NCBI RefSeq assembly: GCF_042665595.1
Contig: NZ_JBHTCT010000034.1
Coordinates: 62,001 to 126,000 of the forward strand
From: Bhargavaea changchunensis
GTDB lineage: Bacteria; Bacillota; Bacilli; Bacillales_A; Planococcaceae
Length of the DNA: 64,000 nucleotides
Direction: 5' to 3'
Program-made: the position numbers and the translations under genes
Part shown: positions 25,562-36,000 of the stretch, piece by piece
Layout: each line of letters starts with the position of its first letter
Position numbering within the stretch: position 1 is the first letter of the stretch
The notes under the pieces: model-generated
The model's input: the letters and a program-made list of their open reading frames with translations, nothing else
What the model was told of the DNA's origin: nothing
Databases searched by the model: none

Positions 25562-25865
25562 AAAAAACAAAAGACCCCTCCACCCCCTTGCACGGAACAC
25601 AGTCGTCTTCCGTTGCAAGGGATGAAAGAGCCTTTCATGGTACCACCCTTGTTCGCGGCTTCGCCGCCTCGGTGGCCGGGCTGGGAGCCCGGCCGGTTGG
25701 TAACGGGGCGGCGCGATGCCTGCCCCGGGAACACCTTGGGAATGATCCGTTCAGTGTTCCGCTCGGAGGTGATGTCGGTCGGGGCTGCACTGCCGGGTTC
25801 CAGCTGTTCCGGCTCTCTGGTAAATGCAGGGGTCCTTCCCTTTTGCCTCTTCTGCGCTTTGGTTC
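25562..25865 (-). promoter_or_regulatory. T-box leader, isoleucine specifier, controlling ilvB-leuD
   Basis: The conserved T-box AAGGGTGGTACCATG is at 25636-25650 (minus strand). Downstream a terminator stem CCCTTGCA/TGCAAGGG (25585-25621), extendable through GU pairs to about 25650, ends in a T-run at 25562-25573. In Stem I the pattern GAC-ATC-ACC places ATC at 25771-25773 as the specifier, which points to tRNA-Ile; an AGAGAGCCGG element precedes it. The leader begins directly after the ilvD stop, and I see no good promoter of its own, so it may act on transcripts entering from ilvD. Confidence 0.9.
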
Positions 25866-25878
25866 GATTTAAGTCTTG

Positions 25879-27546
25879 TCAGATCTTCATGACGCCGCCT
25901 GTGTTGGCGGATGTGACCAGTTTCGAGTAGCGGGCGAGATAGCCCGTCTTGATCTTCGGTTCAAACGGCTTCACGTTCTTGCGCCGTTGTTCCAGCACGT
26001 CTTCCGGGACCTTGAGTTCGATCTTTCGGTTGACGAGATCGATTTCGATGATGTCACCGTTCTCGACCAGGCCGATCGGACCGCCTTCCGCCGCCTCCGG
26101 CGAAATATGCCCGACTGCGATGCCCCGGGATGCACCCGAGAATCGTCCGTCCGTGATGAGTGCGACTTTTGTGCCGAGTCCGCGTCCGACTATTGCCGAT
26201 GTCGGGGCGAGCATTTCCGGCATGCCGGGGCCGCCTTTCGGACCCTCGTATCGGATGACGACCACATGACCTTCCTGGACCGTGCCGTCATCGATACCTT
26301 TCTGGGCTTCTTCCTGTGATTCGAAGACGATGGCATCGCCCTCGAACACCTTGATGGAAGGATCGACCGCGCCGACTTTGATGACGCCGCCATCCGGTGC
26401 CAGATTCCCATATAAGACGGATAGGCCGCCCACCGGGCTATACGGGTTTTCTTTTGGCCGGATGACCTGCTCATTCAAAATCTTGCTGTCTTTCACGTTT
26501 TCATAAAGTGTTTTGCCGGTGACCGTCATCCGGTCCGGGTGAATAGCACCCGGGATGTCGCACAGTTCACGGATGATCGCATTGACGCCGCCGGCAAGGT
26601 GCACATCATGCATCGAATAATCCGACGCAGGCATGAGCTTGGACAAATACGGAACGCGCTCGGCGATTTCGTTGACCTTCTTCAGGTCATAGTCAATGCC
26701 GGCTTCATGCGCGATGGCGAGTGTGTGAAGGACGGTATTTGTCGAGCCGCCCATCGCCATGTCAAGCGCAAATGCGTCATCGATGGTCTCTTCCGTAACC
26801 AGATCACGTGGCTTCACGTCTTCCTCGACCATGCGCATCAGCTGCTTGGCCGCCTCATAGATGAGGTCCTTGCGTTTGTCCGAGGTTGCGACGATTGTGC
26901 CGTTTTGCGGAAGGGCGACTCCCATCATCTCCATGAGGGTGTTCATCGAGTTGGCGGTGAACATCCCTGAGCAGGAGCCGCATGTCGGACAAGCGCTCTG
27001 CTCGATTTCGAGAAGCTGGGTCTCGGACATCGATCCCTGTTTGTAGGCGCCGACTCCCTCGAATACTGAGGTAAGGGAAAGCTGCCTGCCGTCGGAACCG
27101 ACACCGGCTTCCATGGGACCGCCCGATACGAAGATCGACGGGACGTTCGTCCGGACTGCCGCCATGAGCATTCCCGGCGTGATCTTGTCACAGTTCGGGA
27201 TATAGAACACACCGTCGAACCAGTGAGCGTTGATGACCGTCTCAGCCGAATCAGCGATGATTTCCCGGCTCGGAAGCGAGTAGCGCATTCCGATGTGCCC
27301 CATCGCAATCCCGTCATCGACTCCGATCGTGTTGAACTCGAACGGAATTCCTCCCGCTTCACGGATCGCTTCCTTGACGACTTCCGCGAACTTGTTCAGG
27401 TGCATATGCCCCGGGATAATGTCGACGTAGGAGTTACAGACGCCGATGAACGGCTTGCCCATATCCTTCGCCTTGACGCCCGCTGCATATAGCAGGCTCC
27501 GGTGCGGTGCCCGGTCGATTCCTTTTTTAATCATGTCGCTTCGCAT
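25879..27546 (-). CDS. ilvD: Dihydroxy-acid dehydratase
   Basis: IlvD dehydrates dihydroxy acids to the 2-oxo acids before transamination or leucine synthesis, using an Fe-S cluster. The 555 residues start MRSDMIKKGIDRAPHRSLLY. Cysteines in the family motifs NCDKITPGML and CPTCGSCSGMFTANSMN are present. I chose the ATG at 27546 after AGGAGAG; the longer frame runs through the promoter. It has its own sigma-A promoter with a cre-like palindrome upstream and lies ahead of the ilvB T-box. Confidence 0.97.
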   Translation of the reverse strand: MRSDMIKKGIDRAPHRSLLYAAGVKAKDMGKPFIGVCNSYVDIIPGHMHLNKFAEVVKEAIREAGGIPFEFNTIGVDDGIAMGHIGMRYSLPSREIIADSAETVINAHWFDGVFYIPNCDKITPGMLMAAVRTNVPSIFVSGGPMEAGVGSDGRQLSLTSVFEGVGAYKQGSMSETQLLEIEQSACPTCGSCSGMFTANSMNTLMEMMGVALPQNGTIVATSDKRKDLIYEAAKQLMRMVEEDVKPRDLVTEETIDDAFALDMAMGGSTNTVLHTLAIAHEAGIDYDLKKVNEIAERVPYLSKLMPASDYSMHDVHLAGGVNAIIRELCDIPGAIHPDRMTVTGKTLYENVKDSKILNEQVIRPKENPYSPVGGLSVLYGNLAPDGGVIKVGAVDPSIKVFEGDAIVFESQEEAQKGIDDGTVQEGHVVVIRYEGPKGGPGMPEMLAPTSAIVGRGLGTKVALITDGRFSGASRGIAVGHISPEAAEGGPIGLVENGDIIEIDLVNRKIELKVPEDVLEQRRKNVKPFEPKIKTGYLARYSKLVTSANTGGVMKI

Positions 27547-27625
27547 AAGATGATCTCTCCTCTGAATGGAGGCGGAGCGGCTTCTGGCCGTGCTCTTTTG
27601 CCGTCTCTCAAAATGAATTGAACAC

Positions 27626-27654
27626 ATCATAACGCGGTTAAAATATTGCGTCAA
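27626..27654 (-). promoter_or_regulatory. ilvD promoter
   Basis: Minus-strand TTGACG (27649-27654) and TATGAT (27626-27631), 17 nt apart, giving a 5' leader of about 70 nt before ilvD. Confidence 0.85.
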
Positions 27655-27699
27655 GTCGCTTTTTCCAAGTTTTTGTGCAATTTAGAATTGGATTCAGTC

Positions 27700-27719
27700 T
27701 GTAAACGTTTGCAAACGTT
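27700..27719. promoter_or_regulatory. cre-like CcpA operator upstream of the ilvD promoter
   Basis: TGTAAACGTTTGCA (27700-27713) fits the CcpA cre consensus, and AACGTTTGCAAACGTT (27704-27719) is a perfect 16-bp palindrome. Its centre is about 90 bp upstream of the likely transcription start, the position from which CcpA activates the ilv-leu operon of Bacillus subtilis. Activation here is inferred. Other sequence in 27547-28007: the promoter, AT-rich spacer and the tuf terminator. Confidence 0.65.
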
Positions 27720-27889
27720 GATATATCGCATTCTGCACTTCTTAAAAATAATTTGAGAATTATTTCGCAAGGTTGATTGGAAGCGTAATCACCTGCCGAT
27801 GCGAGGGCCTTAACCGATATAGAAAAAAGGAAGTCAAGAGAGGAGTTCCATCCCGATTTGGCATGGAGTGCAGGGAATTCCGTACAAAC

Positions 27890-27924
27890 AAAAAAAGACC
27901 CCCGCCCACGTCTGGGCGGAGGTC
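27890..27924 (-). terminator. Terminator of the str operon after tuf
   Basis: GACCTCCGCCCA/TGGGCGGGGGTC stem on the minus strand, followed by TTTTTTT. Confidence 0.92.
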
Positions 27925-28007
27925 AAAGTCCACGTCTGGACTTTGGAAGCGGAGCGGCTGATCAGGCCGGCCCGCTTCCGATATTCGATTTACATCATCT
28001 TCTCAGA

Positions 28008-29195
<1,188 letters not shown>

Positions 29196-29310
29196 TAGGA
29201 AAATCCTCCTTAAATGTAAGAGATAGTTGGTATGGTCCGCGGGGAAGCCGCACTTCCCCACCTTCCATATCTTATAGGTTAGTTATACTTGAATCAAAGG
29301 GGAATTTCAA

Positions 29311-31389
29311 TTATTCACCTTTAACTTTTTTGACGATTTCTTCCCGGATGGACTTAGGAACTTCCTCGTAGTGATCGAACACCATCGAGAATGTGCCGCG
29401 GCCCTGCGTGTTCGAGCGGAGCGATGTCGCATAGCCGAACATTTCGGAAAGTGGAACCATCGCGCGGACGACTTGAGCGTTACCGCGGGCTTCCATACCT
29501 TCAACGCGGCCGCGTCGGGAAGTGATGTCGCCCATGATGTCGCCCATGTACTCTTCAGGGATGACAACTTCAACTTTCATCATCGGCTCAAGAAGTACAG
29601 CGTTGACCTTCGATACTGCGTTCTTGACTGCCATGGAAGCGGCAATCTTGAACGCCATTTCGCTGGAGTCAACATCGTGGTAAGAACCATCGAAGAGCTT
29701 GGCTTTGACGTCGATGACAGGGAATCCTGCCACAACACCGTTTTCGAGTGCGTCTCTAACGCCCGCTTCAACAGCAGGAACGTATTCACGCGGAACAACA
29801 CCACCGACGATGCCGTTCGTGAACTCGAAGCCGGCGCCTTCTTCGTTTGGCGAGAATTCGATCCAGACGTGGCCGAACTGACCGCGGCCGCCGGACTGGC
29901 GTACGAATTTACCTTCGACATTTGCAGTCTGGCGGAACGTCTCACGGTAGGATACCTGAGGCGCACCGACGTTCGCTTCAACCTTGAACTCGCGCTTGAG
30001 GCGGTCAACGATGATGTCGAGGTGAAGTTCACCCATACCCGCAATGATAACTTCACCAGTTTCCTGGTCAGTATGCGCGCGGAATGTAGGGTCTTCTTCC
30101 TGGAGCTTGCCGAGGGCAATGCCCATCTTGTCCTGGTCGCCTTTGGTCTTCGGCTCGATTGCAACCGAGATAACCGGCTCAGGGAATTCCATCGACTCAA
30201 GGATGACGAGTGCTTTCTCGTCGCAGAGCGTGTCGCCTGTGCCTGTGTCTTTCAGGCCGACGGCAGCCGCGATTTCACCTGCATGCACTTCGGAGATCTC
30301 CTCACGGGAGTTCGCGTGCATCTGCAGGATCCGGCCGACGCGCTCACGCTTGCCTTTTGTCGAGTTCTGAACGTAAGAACCGGACTGAAGGACACCGGAG
30401 TAGACACGGAAGAATGTCAGCTTACCGACGAACGGGTCAGTCATGACCTTGAACGCGAGTGCCGAGAATGGCTCGCTGTCATCGGCATGGCGTTCCATTG
30501 CTTCGCCTGTGTCAGGGTCAGTGCCGTCGATTGCCGGAATGTCCAGCGGGGACGGGAGGTAGTCGACAACTGCGTCAAGGACGAGCTGGACACCTTTGTT
30601 CTTGAACGCTGTACCGAGGACGACCGGGTAGAATTCTACCGCGAGTGTCGCTTTACGGATAGCAGCCTTGATCTCTTCAACAGAGAGTTCTTCTCCGCCG
30701 AGGTATTTCTCCATGAGCTCTTCGTCGAACTCCGCAAGTGCTTCGATGAGCTTTTCGCGGTATTCGTCAGCCTGCTCCTGGTATTCGGCAGGAATTTCAG
30801 TGACTTCGACATCTGTTCCGAGGTCGTTGCCATACAGGATGGCTTTCTGCTCGACGAGGTCGATGATGCCGCGGAATTCGTCTTCAGCACCGATTGGAAG
30901 CTGAATCGGATGCGCATTTGCATCGAGACGGTCGTGCAGTGTTTTGACAGCGTAGAGGAAGTCTGCGCCTGTCTTGTCCATCTTGTTGACGAACACGAGA
31001 CGAGGTACGCCGTAAGTGGTTGCCTGGCGCCATACTGTCTCTGTCTGTGGCTCAACGCCGGACTGGGCGTCAAGAACCGTTACCGCACCATCGAGTACGC
31101 GGAGGGAACGTTCTACTTCAACTGTGAAGTCGACGTGTCCCGGGGTGTCGATGATGTTGACGCGGTGGCCTTTCCATGCAGCAGTCGTCGCGGCGGAAGT
31201 GATCGTGATTCCGCGCTCCTGTTCCTGCTCCATCCAGTCCATCTGGGAAGCACCTTCGTGCGTTTCGCCGATTTTGTGGATCTTACCTGTGTAATAAAGG
31301 ATACGCTCGGTTGTTGTAGTCTTACCGGCATCAATGTGAGCCATGATCCCGATGTTACGAGTGTTCTCCAAGGAGAATTCTCTAGCCAT
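29311..31389 (-). CDS. fusA: Translation elongation factor EF-G
   Basis: EF-G moves tRNA and mRNA through the ribosome after peptide bond formation and helps recycle ribosomes. The 692 residues start MAREFSLENTRNIGIMAHID with the P-loop AHIDAGKT (17-24), then the GTPase motifs DTPGHVDF and NKMDKTGADF, and the domain IV tip region GGRGQFGHVWIEFSPNEEG. Length is that of Bacillus EF-G. It lies 51 nt after rpsG. Confidence 0.98.
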   Translation of the reverse strand: MAREFSLENTRNIGIMAHIDAGKTTTTERILYYTGKIHKIGETHEGASQMDWMEQEQERGITITSAATTAAWKGHRVNIIDTPGHVDFTVEVERSLRVLDGAVTVLDAQSGVEPQTETVWRQATTYGVPRLVFVNKMDKTGADFLYAVKTLHDRLDANAHPIQLPIGAEDEFRGIIDLVEQKAILYGNDLGTDVEVTEIPAEYQEQADEYREKLIEALAEFDEELMEKYLGGEELSVEEIKAAIRKATLAVEFYPVVLGTAFKNKGVQLVLDAVVDYLPSPLDIPAIDGTDPDTGEAMERHADDSEPFSALAFKVMTDPFVGKLTFFRVYSGVLQSGSYVQNSTKGKRERVGRILQMHANSREEISEVHAGEIAAAVGLKDTGTGDTLCDEKALVILESMEFPEPVISVAIEPKTKGDQDKMGIALGKLQEEDPTFRAHTDQETGEVIIAGMGELHLDIIVDRLKREFKVEANVGAPQVSYRETFRQTANVEGKFVRQSGGRGQFGHVWIEFSPNEEGAGFEFTNGIVGGVVPREYVPAVEAGVRDALENGVVAGFPVIDVKAKLFDGSYHDVDSSEMAFKIAASMAVKNAVSKVNAVLLEPMMKVEVVIPEEYMGDIMGDITSRRGRVEGMEARGNAQVVRAMVPLSEMFGYATSLRSNTQGRGTFSMVFDHYEEVPKSIREEIVKKVKGE

Positions 31390-31440
31390 AATGTGTTTCT
31401 CCTCCTGTTATGTCGGAATAGAGTGGACTTCGGCTTGAAC

Positions 31441-31911
31441 TTACCAGCGGTAGTGAGCGAATGCTTTGTTCGCTTCCGCCATTTTGTGAAGGTCTTCGCG
31501 ACGCTTCACGGATGCACCAGTGTTGTTGGATGCATCAAGGATCTCGTTAGCCAGGCGCTCTTCCATCGTCTTCTCACCGCGCAGGCGGGAGTAGTTGACG
31601 AGGTAGCGGAGGCCGAGTGTGACACGGCGGTCAGGGCGGACTTCAACCGGTACCTGGTAGTTCGCGCCACCGACACGGCGGGCACGGACTTCGAGGACTG
31701 GCATGATGTTTTCGAGTGCTGCTTCGAATACTTCCAGAGGATCCTTACCGGAACGCTCACGGACGATTTCGAATGCGCCGTAGAGGGCTTTCTGGGCAGT
31801 ACCCTTCTTGCCGTCTACCATGATTTTGTTTACAAGACGTGTCACGAGCTTCGAGTTATACAGCGGATCAGGCAACACGTCACGTTTTGCTACTGGACCT
31901 TTACGAGGCAT
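31441..31911 (-). CDS. rpsG: 30S ribosomal protein S7
   Basis: S7 nucleates assembly of the 30S head and lines the E site. The 156 residues start MPRKGPVAKRDVLPDPLYNS and include RVGGANYQVPVEVRPDRRVT, ending ANKAFAHYRW. The ATG at 31911 follows AAAGGAGG; the upstream ATG at 31929 overlaps that SD. It follows rpsL by 44 nt. Confidence 0.98.
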   Translation of the reverse strand: MPRKGPVAKRDVLPDPLYNSKLVTRLVNKIMVDGKKGTAQKALYGAFEIVRERSGKDPLEVFEAALENIMPVLEVRARRVGGANYQVPVEVRPDRRVTLGLRYLVNYSRLRGEKTMEERLANEILDASNNTGASVKRREDLHKMAEANKAFAHYRW

Positions 31912-31955
31912 GTGTGTTCCTCCTTTCAAACTTTACGACACCTTTGGAAGGTGTA

Positions 31956-32375
31956 TTATTTTTTCTCTTTTGGCTTCTTCGCGCCGTATTGGGAACGGCT
32001 CTGCATACGGCCTTGAACGCCGGCTGTATCGAGGGCGCCGCGTACGATATGGTAGCGGACACCCGGAAGGTCTTTAACACGGCCGCCGCGGATCAGGACA
32101 ACACTGTGCTCTTGCAGGTTGTGGCCTTCGCCAGGGATATACGCGTTGACTTCAATCGTGTTCGTCAGACGCACACGAGCGTATTTACGAAGCGCGGAGT
32201 TCGGCTTCTTAGGCGTCATAGTGCCGACACGTGTGCAGACACCGCGCTTTTGTGGCGAGTTCACATCTGTAAGAGATTTCTTGAAGCTGTTGTAACCTTT
32301 CCCGAGTGCCGGAGACTTCGACTTGGTCGCTTTCGACTTGCGCGGGTTGCGGACCAGTTGGTTAATTGTTGGCAT
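31956..32375 (-). CDS. rpsL: 30S ribosomal protein S12
   Basis: S12 lies at the decoding centre and influences accuracy. The 139 residues start MPTINQLVRNPRKSKATKSK and keep the conserved loops TPKKPNSALRKYARVRL and EGHNLQEHSVVLIRGGRVKDLPGVRYH. The lysines of TPKKPNSALRK, where streptomycin-resistance changes usually arise, are wild type. An SD GGAGGG precedes the ATG at 32375. Confidence 0.98.
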   Translation of the reverse strand: MPTINQLVRNPRKSKATKSKSPALGKGYNSFKKSLTDVNSPQKRGVCTRVGTMTPKKPNSALRKYARVRLTNTIEVNAYIPGEGHNLQEHSVVLIRGGRVKDLPGVRYHIVRGALDTAGVQGRMQSRSQYGAKKPKEKK

Positions 32376-32472
32376 CGATAGGGTCCTCCCTTCAGTTCTT
32401 TTTAATACCACACATCCAGGTGGTTCATTTTAGGGGTAAAAACAAAGTCTTTGCGCAGCATGACGCAAAAAC

Positions 32473-32718
32473 CTACTCAGTAATGGCGATGACCGAAGCG
32501 CCGACATCGATTCCGTATGCCCGGCCGAGGTCTTTCCTCGTGCCTTCATAGCGTACCGGAATCCCGTTCTCTTCCGCAAGGGACAGAACGTCGCCGATCA
32601 GCCGCCCGTCAGCATCCGCGGCGAGAATCACTTCCCGCACCCGGCCCTTCCGGAGCGCCTTTACTGCCTGCTTTATACCGATGATCGTCTGTTTCTGATT
32701 CGCTTGTCCATGAGACAT
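32473..32718 (-). CDS. rplGB: L7Ae-family K-turn-binding ribosomal protein (YbxF)
   Basis: This small protein of the L7Ae/L30e/S12e fold binds kink-turns in RNA; its Bacillus homologue YbxF associates with ribosomes. The 81 residues start MSHGQANQKQTIIGIKQAVK and contain LAADADGRLIGDVLSLAEENGIPV, ending VGASVIAITE. The ATG at 32718 is 7 nt after GGAGG; the longer upstream frame crosses the promoter. It is the first gene of the str operon, directly behind a strong promoter (32763-32791) and 97 nt before rpsL. Confidence 0.93.
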   Translation of the reverse strand: MSHGQANQKQTIIGIKQAVKALRKGRVREVILAADADGRLIGDVLSLAEENGIPVRYEGTRKDLGRAYGIDVGASVIAITE

Positions 32719-32762
32719 GCCATTTCCTCCAAGGAACCAAAAGTCAACTCTCAACCTTGAAC

Positions 32763-32791
32763 ATATTATCATCCCTGATTCCGTATGTCAA
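32763..32791 (-). promoter_or_regulatory. str operon promoter
   Basis: Minus-strand TTGACA (32786-32791) and TAATAT (32763-32768), 17 nt apart, ahead of rplGB-rpsL-rpsG-fusA-tuf. Leader of about 40 nt. Confidence 0.88.
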
Positions 32792-32867
32792 TAAAAAACA
32801 TATCATTTTTCCTGAGCTCGAAAAAGGGCGAATACCCCAGAGAAAAACGGCGATGATGATGACTCCT

Positions 32868-32960
32868 ATAGTACAATTTCTCTCCCTATCATACGATTTG
32901 CGGCTGCGAACTACGATTTACCGAACCATACTACTAAACTGCCATATATAAGTACGATTC
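32868..32960. repeat. Array C: 20-bp-spaced TACGATTT units
   Basis: TACAATTT (32872), TACGATTT (32892), TACGATTT (32912), TACTAAAC (32932) and TACGATTC (32953) recur every 20, 20, 20 and 21 bp. The array is AT-rich and lies 40-130 nt past the rpoC terminator. A 20-bp unit does not keep a reading frame. The 32719-33042 gap otherwise holds the str promoter and the terminator. Confidence 0.7.
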
Positions 32961-32999
32961 CACAATCCTCCGCCCCTATTCCCGGCATGCCCCACACAA

Positions 33000-33031
33000 A
33001 AACCCCCGGAAAGCATTAAGCTTCCCGGGGG
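33000..33031 (-). terminator. Terminator after rpoC
   Basis: CCCCCGG/CCGGGGG stem extended by AAGC/GCTT, then TTTTTG on the minus strand; begins 12 nt after the rpoC stop. Confidence 0.92.
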
Positions 33032-33042
33032 ATCTTCATGGA

Positions 33043-36000
33043 TTATTCCGCTGTTGCGGTTTCTTCCTGTTCTTCCATGCCTTCGTAGGCCATTTCGATC
33101 TGGCGGTAGCGCTGCATGCCGGTACCGGCAGGAACAAGCTTCCCGATGATGACGTTCTCCTTGAGTCCGAGGAGTTCGTCCATCTTGCCTTTGATGGCTG
33201 CATCGGTGAGGACGCGTGTCGTCTCCTGGAATGAGGCGGCCGAGAGGAAGGATTCCGTCTCGAGGGACGCCTTCGTGATTCCGAGGATGACCGGGCGGCT
33301 TGTTGCAGGCAGCCGGCCGTCGCGGATGGCATCGAAGTTCGCTTCCGTGAACTGGTGGATGTCGAGCAGCGTGCCCGGCAGGAGGTCGGTCTCGCCGGCT
33401 TCGATGACACGGACTTTGCGCATCATCTGACGGACCATGACCTCGACGTGCTTGTCGCTGATCTCAACGCCCTGCATCCGGTAGACCTTCTGGACTTCCT
33501 TCAGCAGGTATTCCTGGACAGTCTTGACGTCCTTGACGACGATCAGCTGCTTCGGATCGATGGATCCTTCTGTCAGCGCATCGCCGCGCTTGATCGTGTC
33601 GTTCAGGCCGAAGCGGAGGCGCGAGTTATACGGTGGCGTATACTTGCGTGTCTCGACTTCGCCGGTGACGGTGATCTCCTTCTGGCCTTCACGGATCTCG
33701 TCGATCTCGGTGATGACACCATCGATCTCGGAAATGACTGCCTGGCCTTTCGGGTTCCGTGATTCGAAGATTTCCTGGATACGCGGAAGACCCTGGGTGA
33801 TGTCGTCTCCGGCAACACCGCCTGTGTGGAACGTACGCATCGTCAGCTGCGTGCCCGGCTCCCCGATCGACTGCGCCGCGATGATGCCGACGGCTTCGCC
33901 GACTTCGACCGCTTCGCCTGTCGCCAGGTTCATGCCGTAGCACTTCTTGCAGATACCGTGCTTCGTGTTGCACGTGAACGCGGAACGGATGGTGACGGTT
34001 TCGACGCCCGCATCCAGGATCGCACGCGCGATGTCTTCGGTGATGAGGCCGTCGCGGTCGACGAGCATTTCGCCCGTTTCCGGATGGCGCACCGATTTCT
34101 TTGCGTGGCGTCCGATGATCCGCTCATCAAGCGTTTCGATGATTTCCGTGCCTTCGGTGAGCGCGCTCACTTCAAGGCCGCGGTCCGTGCCGCAGTCGTC
34201 TTCGCGTACGATGACGTCCTGCGCGACATCGACGAGACGCCGTGTCAGGTAACCCGAGTCGGCCGTCTTCAGCGCCGTATCGGCAAGACCTTTACGCGCA
34301 CCGTGTGTCGAGATGAAGTACTCGAGGACTGTGAGGCCTTCACGGAACGACGACTTGATCGGGAGTTCGATGATCCGGCCGGCCGGGTTGGCCATGAGGC
34401 CCCGCATCCCCGCAAGCTGCGTAAAGTTCGATGCGTTACCACGGGCACCGGAGTCGGACATCATGAAGATCGGGTTAGTGTTCTCGAGAGACTCCATCAG
34501 CTGGGACTGGATGGTGTCCTTGGCCTGGGACCAATACGAGATGACGCGGTCGTAGCGTTCCTCTTCGGTGATGAGACCGCGGCGGAACTGCTTCGTGACC
34601 TTGTCGACCTTTCCTTGTGCTTCCTGTAGGATTTCTCCCTTGTTCGGAAGGACGACGATGTCCGAGATGCCGATCGTGATGCCGGCACGGGTCGAATATT
34701 TGAATCCGAGGTCTTTCATGCGGTCAAGCATCTTCGACGTTTCCGTGATATGGAACCGTTTGAAGATCTCGGCGATGATGTTCCCAAGGATTTTCTTCTT
34801 GAACGGCTGGACAAGTTCCGCTTCCTGGATCCTCGCCTTGACGTCATCAGTCGGATCGATGAAGTACTTCTCAGGCGTCTCGACCTGCAGGTTGTGGTTT
34901 GTCGGCTCGTTGATGTACGGGAACGACTCCGGAAGGATCTCGTTGAAGATGACCTTGCCGACTGTCGTCATGAGCAGCTGCCGGTTCTGCTCTTCCGTGA
35001 ATGTCGGGTTGTTCTGCGATGACGCATGGATGGCGATCCGGCTGTGCAGGTGCACGTAACCGTTCTGGTAGGCGACCATCACTTCGTCCGAATTGCTGAA
35101 GACCATCCCTTCGCCCATTGCGCCTTTGCGCTCGAGCGTCAGGTAGTAGTTCCCGAGGACCATATCCTGGGAAGGTGTTACGACAGGCTTCCCGTCTTTC
35201 GGGTTCAGGATGTTCTGTGCCGCAAGCATGAGAAGGCGGGCTTCCGCCTGTGCTTCTGCGGACAGCGGCACGTGGACCGCCATCTGGTCGCCGTCGAAGT
35301 CGGCGTTGTATGCCGTACATACGAGCGGGTGAAGACGGATGGCACGGCCTTCGACAAGCGTCGGCTCGAACGCCTGGATCCCGAGGCGGTGAAGCGTCGG
35401 TGCGCGGTTCAGGAGTACCGGGTGTTCCTTGATGACTTCTTCAAGGACATCCCAAACGTCCGAATGAAGGCGTTCGATCTTGCGCTTTGCGCTCTTGATG
35501 TTGTGAGCGAGGCCGCGTTCGACGAGTTCCTTCATGACGAACGGCTTGAACAGCTCGATCGCCATTTCGCGCGGCAGGCCGCACTGGTACATCTTCAGGT
35601 TCGGACCGACGACGATAACGGATCGGCCGGAGTAGTCGACGCGCTTTCCGAGAAGGTTCTGGCGGAAGCGGCCCTGCTTACCCTTCAGCATGTGCGAAAG
35701 GGACTTGAGCGGGCGGTTGCCCGGACCGGTCACCGGACGGCCGCGGCGGCCGTTGTCGATGAGGGCATCGACGGCTTCCTGCAGCATCCGCTTCTCGTTC
35801 TGGACGATGATTCCCGGTGCACCGAGGTCAAGCAGGCGCTTGAGGCGGTTGTTCCGGTTGATCACCCGGCGGTACAGGTCGTTCAGGTCCGATGTCGCGA
35901 AGCGTCCGCCGTCCAGCTGGACCATCGGGCGGAGTTCCGGCGGGATGACCGGAAGCACTTCGAGAATCATCCATTCCGGGTTATTGCCGGAATGGCGGAA

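Noticed and set aside
27735..27770. CodY box near the ilvD promoter
   Set aside because: The AT-rich AATAATTCTCAAATTATT has four mismatches to the CodY consensus; too weak to list as a site.
29371..32016. 881-residue plus-strand open frame opposite fusA, rpsG and rpsL
   Set aside because: It is antisense to three certain genes, has no SD and arises from the codon use of a G+C-rich genome. The same holds for the long frames opposite rpoB, rpoC, leuC and clpC.
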